Notes under the pieces: generated by a model
Databases searched by the model: none
What the model was told of the DNA's origin: nothing
The model's input: the letters and a program-made list of their open reading frames with translations, nothing else
Part shown: in pieces, positions 56,052-64,000 of the stretch
Numbering within the stretch: position 1 is the stretch's first letter
How the letters are laid out: every line of letters begins with the position of its first letter
Made by a program: the position numbers and the translations under genes
Assembly: GCA_023078555.1 (NCBI GenBank)
Contig: CM041199.1
Coordinates: 3,282,513-3,346,512 of the forward strand
Source of the DNA: Ulva prolifera
Taxonomy: Eukaryota > Chlorophyta > Ulvophyceae > Ulvales > Ulvaceae
Length of the DNA stretch: 64,000 nucleotides
Direction: 5' to 3'

Positions 56052-58115
56052 CTACAGGCAGGCCTCGATGCTGTACACCAGCGGCTCATCGGCATCCGGA
56101 TCCGCCACAAAGTCGGTCGTGCCGGGGCCCGGGCGGTACAGCAGCGTGATGGTCGTGCCTTCAATGGCAAAGCCGATGCAGCCGCCGAGGTTGACCTGCT
56201 GCAGGCGGCAGGCGTTGATGGCGGACGTCAGGGCATGGGCCCCCCCCGCGCCGAATGTGCGGGAGTCTGTGTATGCGTCCATCTGGTGGGGGCCGCCGCC
56301 AGGAGCTGCGGCGGGGTTGAGGCGCCGCACCTCCCGCGTGGCCGGGTCGCACACTGCACGCATGCGCACCGGTGTTACTGTTGTCTCAGTGAGGCGGCGC
56401 ACGTGGACGAATGGCTCACGGCGCAGCAACAGCCGTGAGCCATTTTCTTTTCTTTCGTCTTACACACGCTCACAGATGGCTCGATATTAAGCCTGTGAGG
56501 AACTTCAGGAGACAGGCGGCAGCAGTGCCAGCGTGAGGCGGTTTGAGCCTTTCAAATGGAAAATTTAAGGGTAGCATCTGCCCGCGAGCGGCTGCATGCA
56601 CCAGGCGGGGGGGGGGGGGGGGGGGGGCGGCGCACGGGGCTCGGGGAAGAAGCACTTGGTCAGGATTAGCTCCGAGTCAAAGTCCGGCTCCAGTTCGCCC
56701 GCAAGTGTGAAGAGGTCCTTCCCAAACAGTGAGCAGCTGCACAGATGCCGCAGGAGTGAGCACCATGCATGGCAGTGCCGATTCACAGATTGAGGCAGTC
56801 CCGGAAGCTACTCATACATGATGACTCATGAAATCGATCAGGATGGGCATCGCGATTTATGGTTCGTGAACGTAGTAACAGCGGTAACAGTCATGCGAGT
56901 ACTGAACACTGGAACTGGCAAGGAAACATGCACACGCCCGGTGGCAGGCATGGGCCTGCAGCGGAAAAGGTTGCGTACTCTTCGTCGGCAGTCTTCTCAT
57001 AAACAAAGCATTCGGGATTATCTTGGCACTCTTGGTCGCAGGTGGTGTCCAGGTAGTCCAGATCTCCATATCCGAGGAAGTCAAGCTGGATATCGCGATT
57101 GTCAGCCTTTCTCCAAGCTGAGAGCCCACCAAGGTAAACGGACGCCTTTGTTGGATCGCATGCTGTGGAAGAGTCTGCAGACGGATCAGATGTGGTTATT
57201 CAAGTGCCAATCGATGCTGGCTGTGGCATACCTGGCATCGCCATGTTGCACAATCATGAGGCAATGGTTGCTGTGTGCAAGGTGGTCAGTGCAAGAAGCA
57301 CCAGTCAAGGCAGGTCTACCCCGGCAGAGTGGCCTCGTTTTCTCGCTGTCATGCAGTTTATCCATTTGATTTGCAATGCGTAGAGGTCAATGTAGCTACG
57401 GCCAATTGAAACACAGGAGGATGCAAGGAAGATAGCACGTGGCAGCAACCGGTACAAAAGCAGTCCATGTGGAACATTTGTTTGCTGCCTATTTTCTGGT
57501 GACCAGCAGGGATCTGCTCGCAGTGGGCGCACCTGTGCAAGTCAGGATGGCTCCGCTGGGCCACGAGGCAGGAACGTCTTGGCTCTTAGGACGACACTGG
57601 CTGTAATTGGATGTCTTCTCCACGCAATGAGCATCTTCACTGCAGCATGGACGGATGCTTCCGGACTCAATCCCTGCTCCGGCACATTTTTTCCAGGTCG
57701 CCACGCATGTACCATCGCACGCCAAGTCTTGACCTGTAAAGATCAACCATAATGAGTCTAGAGCGGCCTAATCTGATATTTAACATTATGTACGCATCTG
57801 TTTTGTGCGTCGACTCGGAGCGGCGATGCAGATATCACCCGTAGTGACGGAGAGACTGTGGTTTGCTGCGACGAGGCTGCAGGACATTGTCCTGAGGACA
57901 AGTGCGCTGTTCGCGCGATGATCTGAAATATTCAGGCTATGAGGGATGTGTAGGCATTGACACGTCCAACAGAATGTTTGTTTCCAGCTACGAGGTATGC
58001 TTGCGATTGAACATTCGATCCGCTGCATCAAGGCACGAGCAGGCCTCAAGTGGAACGAAGCACCTGTCACCACGTGCAAAAGCACTGCAGCGCTGAAGAT
58101 CGACAATGCCTTCAT
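56052..58115 (-). CDS. Array gene 7: secreted CBM1-like/PAN-PAN protein
   Basis: Five exons: 58115-58064, 57733-57533, 57174-56979, 56736-56636 and 56353-56052; 283 residues, the shortest member. The signal peptide is MKALSIFSAAVLLHVVT. The CBM1-like module at 19-84 reads CDGTCVATWKKC...SNYSQC. PAN-like domain 1 at 86-183 has CDQECQDNPECFVYEK, the only copy with ECFVY for CFAF, then CSLFGKDLF and KCFFPEP. PAN-like domain 2 at 185-283 starts CDPATREV and ends SIEACL. Donors are GTGCTT, GTGCGC, GTACGC and GTGCGC. The intron-1 acceptor is TTACAG rather than TGCAG. A 21-base poly-C tract (gene strand) sits just inside the intron-4 donor. Confidence 0.9.
56607..56627. repeat. Poly-G run (21 G)
   Basis: On the gene strand it is poly-C located nine bases inside intron 4 of array gene 7, directly after the GTGCGC donor. 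Confidence 0.9.
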
Positions 58116-58372
58116 TGAGATGTTTTGTATTGGTGAGATGTTCTGCCTGTAACATTGTCAAGATGAGGTTTCCTACTGAGTGCGTCTGTGCGGGACACCG
58201 CCCATCGGGTCAACTCTGTCACACTCGTATGATGGCGAACGGTACCTCGTGGCGTCAGCGCCTATGCAGGTAGAGATTATTTTTTCGAGGATAATACAGT
58301 GCGTCTGTTTACGGAGAATTGTGTTGTTCGCTCAATTTTGAATCAGATGTTGAACAGACGGCAGCTGCACCA

Positions 58373-58382
58373 ATTATATGTA
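58373..58382 (-). promoter_or_regulatory. TATA-like box of array gene 7
   Basis: TACATATAAT on the minus strand, about 260 bp before the ATG. Confidence 0.5.
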
Positions 58383-58494
58383 CGTGCGTGCTCGTATTGG
58401 TTAGGAAAACCCATGTACAGGACCCATGAATCCCTTCTGCATGGGGAAAATGTCATCGGCATTGCAGCGATGCGCATCTGTGATGGATAGCATG

Positions 58495-58520
58495 CAGGTC
58501 GCGATGCTCCTACTCGCACC
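58495..58520. promoter_or_regulatory. Shared upstream block, array gene 7
   Basis: AGGTCGCGATGCTCCTACTC then GCACC, matching the second half of the block before array genes 2 and 3, about 115-140 bp before the TATA-like box. Confidence 0.55.
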
Positions 58521-59811
58521 TCCGTTGCGTAGCGCTCTTGTCAACACGAACGAGTGCGTATGGCCGAGGCAACCAGCATTTATTCACTGCGAAGTCACAT
58601 GGCATGCCTGCTGGCTTCGATGCTGATCCAGCACTCATGATCTGCATTGACAGGCCTCGTGGCTCCCATGGCACCTCGATCGCGCGGCTCTTTACAGGCA
58701 GATCCCAAACGCGTGTATCCCACATCTTTGCATATGTGATGTGTATGCACTTGTGCTGAAGAAGCTGTGGCTCACGTTGTGGCCGGACCGTGCAACTCAA
58801 GAAGTGCCAACAGTCAACAGGACTTCTCCCAGGCTGGCGCCATGGCCACGCACTGTGAAGCAGGGCCCACCGGTCTCACATTTACGAATTACAGCTGCAC
58901 GTGAGCTAGCGCCTCGGAGAGATGTCCGCGTTCACCGTCTGTTCCAGGCACTTGCTCCAGGCAACATGCCAGCTTGCTTGTCACTAAGCGTAACGGCTCG
59001 ATTGATCAATGTGTCTCTGTCAGGTTCGAGGGGTCAGCTTTTCAAAATCCCCACCTCACACCCTCCAGAGGCACCAAGCCAGAAGGCACCACCATGTACA
59101 TGACAGGCTCAGGTGAACCAGCCAGCCCTACAGCAATGGACAGCCCACTTGCTCATAGCTTCAGTATGTCACATACTGTATGAGGTACACAGCAGGTGGC
59201 ATGTCTGCAAGTGACCCAGTGAGGAGGTTTCTCAGCCCAATCAGCGCTGTCCAGATGCGGGTCGTGTTGTTGGGGTGCAAACTGCGAACCTGACTTGCAG
59301 GCGATTGTCGAAATCACAGGAATTACACTTCCGTGCTTGGCAAGCAACAGTCACACTGATCACATACACATGCATACAGCTAGGCATGCTCCGGTGGCCA
59401 CCACTATGTGGGGCCACACCTGCATGACATGGAAGCCTACAAATCATGGACTCTGCTACAGCATGCACCTACAGTCTACCATGTGCTGCCAGGAGCCCGC
59501 CACACCACCACCCCCAGCCCAGCATGACACCGATCTGCGGCCTTGCAGCAGCTTTCTCCCGCTGCCTAGGCCCCCGGCCTAATGTGGCACTCATGCGACG
59601 GCTCAAAGGGGTTCAAGTTGATGCTGCATCGCTGGATCCACCCCAACACAGCGCGCAAGTAGGCCATCCTGCACATGCGAGGGCTTGGCGACCACTGCGC
59701 AGCACAGCATAGTCTCAAGCACGCCGTGCGGCCGACTTCAAATGTGCCCCGGCGTCCCCTGACCCTGCGACGTGCAGGGCACATGAGCCACACTCCACCG
59801 CGGAAGCCCAG

Positions 59812-62153
59812 CTACGGGCAGGCCTCGATATTGTAAACCTTTGGGTTGACGCCCTTAAAGTCGACAGTGAACCGGCCTGGGGGGTACAGCAGTGTGACTG
59901 TCAATTGGCTGTAACCGGGGGAAGGCTCCTCAACGGCAAAGCCGATGCAGCGGCCATTGCGGTTATTGTTGAGGCGGCAGGCGTTGATGCCGGCCGTGAT
60001 TGCGTACGAGGCATCTGTGAGGAAGAAGCCGCGGGCCTCATAGTCGCGATCCCGCTGGTGGGCGCCGCCGTCTGCCGCCATAACAGAGTTCACCTTACGC
60101 ACCTCCCGAGTCGCCGGGTCACACACTGCATGCTGCCACACCCTCTCAGCGACTCTGAAGGCATGGGACCAGCCATCGGGTGTGCACATGCCTCCCTGAG
60201 GCGCACACGGCACGCTGGCATGCACATGCGATATATGCCGTCGCAGTGACACTTGGCTGTGAACGGCTTTTGTGCGGAACAACTCCGCTCTCAGAACGGA
60301 GGCCTTGGGCTGATGCACCACTTCATTGGCAGGTCCACAGTACAGGCTTGGAGACCGACCACAGGGGTCTGACCACAGTGCAAATGGAGTCGTTCAAAAT
60401 TTGCAGCACTCTGGAGGTGCACAACAATTGTGGGAGGAATGGTAGCATCAGGCGGTGTCCGCATGGGCTCGACCGGCAGAACGGTGATGGCTTATGTCTT
60501 GTGTGCATGTAGGTGTATGTACAGAGAGGTTCGAACTACTCCTGGCACCGGCTTGTCTCTCCGAAACGCATGTTAGAGTTCTGCAAGAGGCGATGATAGC
60601 GCAGACATACTCCGGTGGAGATCGGGGGCGGCAGGGGGGAGGGGCGCACATGGCTCGGGGAGGAAGCACTTGGTGAAAAACAACGACGTATCAGAGAACG
60701 GCTGCAGGTCTCCATCAGTGCTGAACAGGTTCTTGCCAAACAGGGTACAGCTGCACGGACACCAGCGCTGTGATGGTCATGGGCGCAGTGTGAACGCGGC
60801 GGTGCTCACACACCGTTAATTTGGAGTTGGTCCCGTTAATTCGGAGTTGTCAATGTCCAATAGGATACGGCTCAGTAAATTCAGATTTACTTTACTTTAC
60901 TTTACACACACGCACGACACAAGAGTTGGTGTCTGACACATGCATACAGGAGGCCTGAGGCAGGCAAGGGCAGGGCCGCACTCGTCTGACTCGTTGAAAG
61001 CAAAGCAGTCCTCATTTGCCTGGCATGCTCCGAGACAGTTGGTATCCAATTGGTAATCGAGTACGTCAGCGTAGAAGAAGTCGAGTTCAATTCTTCCGTT
61101 GATACCAGATGACGATAAAGCCCTGCTACCTGACAGCCCAGCCAGTTCCAGATTGACCACTGTTGGATCGCACTCAGGTGGCTCTGCATGTCAGTGCAGA
61201 CGATGGGAATCAGTGAACTGCACCTATAGCCATGGCTACACTGTAGCCTACACCCGCTACAGGCTCCACAGCAATCGTGAAGTGGCAGGGTGAGCGCGCA
61301 GTGGGACTGTCCAGCATCACCAGCGGCACATTCAGGGATTGCAGTGGCACACAATGACCTGCGTGCAACTTGATCAAGTATGGTCACAGAGAGTGTGGCA
61401 CACAGAGCTCGCTGCTCTGCCACTACTTTGCCCCCTGTGGCGAGTGCCATGGCGCGTACAGACAGATGCTCAAGCAGCATTGGGCACCCACATCGAGGGT
61501 AGCACATCGCTGTTGTCTTGGACGGTGCCATCGAAAAATGACCACATGTCGTGGGCACAGACTCAATATAGACGAGAAAGCCCAGATGGCAAAGCTTTCA
61601 TCGTTCGATTCAGACCTGTACAAGTGAGGATGGCTCCGCTGGGCCACGATGCAGGGACGTTCTTCCTTTTGGGCCGACACTGGCTGAAGGAGGTCGTTTT
61701 CTCGACACATTGGTCGTCCTCGCTGCAGCAAGGCCTCATCGTTCCAGAGGCAATCCCCTCGCCTGCGCATTTCTTCCAGGTCCCGACGCATTGACCATCG
61801 CAGGTCAAACCTTGACCTGCACACATGTTGACGTCGAGGCAGACGCATGCAAGGTGTCAGTGTTCCCATCAGCATGATTCACAGCCAATCGCGTGCTTGT
61901 GTTCACTGCAGATGGACAATCGTGCGCTCGTTCGCTCTGCCGAGAGACCAGGTAACGACAGCGTCTACAGCGTCCTTCGTGGCCCACTCTGCAACTTGAC
62001 AATTTTTTATTTGTGCTCGAAGCAGCATGGCTTTCCTTCAGCCAACCTGGCCGCGGCTACGCTTCTACGCACACATCGAGGACTAGCACCTGTCACCACG
62101 TTCACGCTGTACAGCAGTGCTGCAGCTGCGATGGGCATAAGCAATGGCTGCAT
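59812..62153 (-). CDS. Array gene 8: secreted CBM1-like/PAN-PAN protein
   Basis: Five exons: 62153-62090, 61816-61616, 61183-60982, 60750-60650 and 60125-59812; 293 residues. The ATG at 62153 gives a 21-residue signal peptide (MQPLLMPIAAAALLYSVNVVT); a further in-frame ATG 18 bases upstream is possible. The CBM1-like module at 23-88 has CDGQCVGTWKKC and TSFSQC. PAN-like domain 1 at 90-189 has CLGACQANEDCFAFNE, CTLFGKNLF and KCFLPEP, with a longer exon 3 (66 codons). PAN-like domain 2 at 191-293 ends NIEACP, with Pro in place of Leu. Donors are GTGCTA, GTCTGA, GTGCGG and GTGCGC. An R1 repeat fills much of intron 3, sense to the gene. Confidence 0.9.
60814..60905 (-). repeat. R1 repeat in intron 3 of array gene 8
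   Basis: On the minus strand it runs from GTAAAGTAAAGTAAAGTAAA through ACTGAGCCGTATCCTATTGG and CAACTCCGAATTAACGGGAC, followed by a repeat of its last part (CCAACTCCAAATTAACGG). It occupies about 92 of 231 intron bases. Confidence 0.85.
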
Positions 62154-64000
62154 GGCTTGCTGTACTGGCATCCTTACCTGCACGTGGTACATTGAGTCAA
62201 CCCGTGCGCTTGGTTTGTGGGTCCTAGATTGCATGCAGGTGCCCCGAGCCTGGAGGGATATGCAGCAAGGCGGTGGCCATGGCCGTGGCCCTGAATACGC
62301 GAACTCCTTACCTTTGACGTATTCTCCTGGACCTCGTCTTCGTCCACCAGTGTTGGTGTCAACGTGCAAGCGCGGAGTACCGTCGATGGTGTGATCTCAT
62401 GCGGTACTGCCATATACAGCCTGAAGTCTCCGACCAAGAAATCGCCATGATGGCAAGCTACGCCAGGGCTCGCACAACGAAGCTCTGGTACCGGTTATGC
62501 GAATTGCTATGCTGTTCGTGATACCTAGGCTTGCGCCCTCGTTCCTTCGTGCGGCATCTGCTCTTTGTGTGCAGTGCTCCGTAGGCTATATGGCGCCGAA
62601 TTGCTAGACCTCAGAATATTGCTTAGTGGTTTCAGCTCTTTTGCTCTTTATGTCCGTCTTGCTTTTCTCCTGATGTCGCCCGTGCGTGCACAGGTCACAC
62701 CATGCGCGGTAAGTTCGCTTTCAAAGACTGCGCGAATGCTGCATAAGGCGGCTGGACGAACATGTGCAGCATATATGCATTCTCGCTGCTGGGCTAACGT
62801 GTGCTCGTTGTTCAGGAGCAGCAGTGGGCCGATCGGCAAGGCTGCGTGGCGTTGTTACTCGACCGCAGCCAGTGAGATGCACGTGGATACACAACCCGGC
62901 AATTCGCTTTCGGCGTGCTGCTCATTGGAGTGCTGGTGCGACATTATAAGCAGCTCCTGCCCGGGCTGCTACCTTCTGACATATCTTCGAGTCACGAACA
63001 CCCAGATGTCCAGTCCCGCAAGCAACACGAACACGCCCCGGTGTGGAAGGCCCCCAGCAGTGTGATTTTGCAGACCGGAATGCTCCTTGCACATGTGGTG
63101 TACTCCCTTAGACTCGGAATCTCATGATCGGGAGAGCAGTACGGAGCTGCCGCGCTACACCTGCCATGGACTGTTGGGGAGCTTGTTGTTGTGGACGCGG
63201 CCTGCCAGGACAACGTCTGGACACACCCACGTTACGCATATTGCAGCACCGCTGACCTGTGCGCACCTGTAGCTTTGGCGGACTCGTTGTACGCCGTGTG
63301 GCGCAGCACTGCCTCGGGTGAGCCACATCCAGATGTGAACCTGCTGCCTCAGCTGTTCTCTGACCTGGCTCGAGTCTCAAGAAGTCGCAATCTTGCTCCA
63401 AAACAATGCGGAGTGTAGCCTGACAGCGAACGCTTGTTGCTGAGATGCAGCTGTCAGAAGTTGGCTCCCAGAGAGTTCACTACACCTGCCTGCAACAGAG
63501 TCACCATCAGATCGGCCATGAAGCACATGTAGCACCCGCAGTCCATGGACTGCAGCCAAACGTAGTCATTTTCGGGATGCATGCATGCCATGCACGAAAA
63601 CAGGCCATGCCCAGAGGTTCACATAACAGACTTCTGTTGCGAATGCACAAGAGTGCACCTGATCCTTCCCTGGCAATTACATCCTATTGTTGAATATGTC
63701 TTCGCATTTGTACTGATGCAACCAAACAACGTTCATGCATGCAACAGGTCTGCGTCCACCTGAAGCTGTGTCTCTCCCATGTTTCATGGACAACTGCCTC
63801 TGCTGAACAACGATGCATTCATACAAGCCGATGCCGTGATGAAGAACTTCCTCTGCCCACAAACACTATTGTCCTTTACACCTTCCTACTGCAAAACCTC
63901 CCTGCCTAGCATGCACTTAAACCCACACAACAACAAATCTCGCAGAAACCGGACACAGCAGGGACTCCAGGGGAGCTACTATGGGTGCTGTGCAGGCCAA
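62154..64000. other. Intergenic to right edge; possible stray exon
   Basis: The first about 400 bp are the promoter region of array gene 8. A plus frame near 63185-63310 (CQDNVWTHPRYAYCSTADLC) ends at a GTGAGC and has coding-like codons, but I could not connect it to other exons. The 166-codon frame at 62565-63065 has no support. Confidence 0.4.
62411..62418 (-). promoter_or_regulatory. TATA-like box of array gene 8
   Basis: TGTATATG on the minus strand, about 260 bp before the ATG. Confidence 0.5.

Larger units (their letters stand above)
58116..59811. other. Intergenic; promoter of gene 7
   Basis: No gene is supported beyond the promoter. The 120-codon frame at 58741-59103 starts without ATG and has no domain. 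Confidence 0.45.

Noticed and set aside
1..64000. tRNA or rRNA genes
   Set aside because: I looked for T-loop-type GGTTCGAATCC and conserved rRNA blocks by eye and found none convincing; a covariance-model scan would be decisive.

Overview
This is a eukaryotic nuclear window, probably from an alga or another protist. The signs are split genes with spliceosomal-type introns, signal peptides on first exons, TATA-like boxes, a decayed non-LTR retrotransposon and small dispersed elements flanked by direct repeats. I see no operons, no Shine-Dalgarno-led genes and no CRISPR. I cannot name the lineage. The main gene family joins a CBM1-like cellulose-binding module to PAN/Apple-like domains, an architecture best known from the oomycete CBEL lectins.

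The window is dominated by eight tandem, same-strand (minus) paralogues spanning 12.1-62.2 kb, called array genes 1-8 here. I resolved all five coding exons of each from conserved splice sites and matching phases. Exon 1 encodes a signal peptide, exon 2 a CBM1-like Cys-rich module, exons 3 and 4 a PAN-like domain, and exon 5 a second PAN-like domain ending in a terminal Cys. Products are 283-314 residues. All 32 introns keep the phase pattern 1-1-2-1. Their donors centre on GTGCGC rather than GTRAGT, and 28 of 32 acceptors are TGCAG. Each gene has a TATA-like box about 230-267 bp upstream of its ATG, and five share a further upstream block.

Layout: 0-12 kb holds a left-truncated acidic protein exon, a probable six-helix membrane protein (4.5-5.8 kb), a possible small membrane protein (6.7-7.4 kb) and a secreted Cys-rich protein (10-11.2 kb). 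12-30 kb holds array genes 1-4. 33.3-34.9 kb holds a secreted Cys-rich protein with a long Asp/Glu/Gly tail, a TATA box and a 5'-UTR intron. 36.6-39.2 kb holds divergent array gene 5. 40.5-43.6 kb holds a leucine-rich-repeat gene, probably with a separate Skp1/BTB-like first exon. 44.0-44.4 kb holds a membrane-protein exon. 45.0-48.5 kb holds a dead non-LTR retrotransposon with a restriction-like endonuclease region. 49.2-51.3 kb and 56.0-62.2 kb hold array genes 6-8, separated by a hairpin-rich 52-55 kb stretch.

Two short repeat families lie between genes and inside introns: R2 (TACAAGG-type heads, 11-14 bp flanking direct repeats or longer) and R1 (an about 85-bp GTAAAG-type unit). The array products share a likely job: secreted, disulphide-rich proteins able to bind polysaccharide or glycoprotein, made from a common promoter design. 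This is inferred from domains, not shown.
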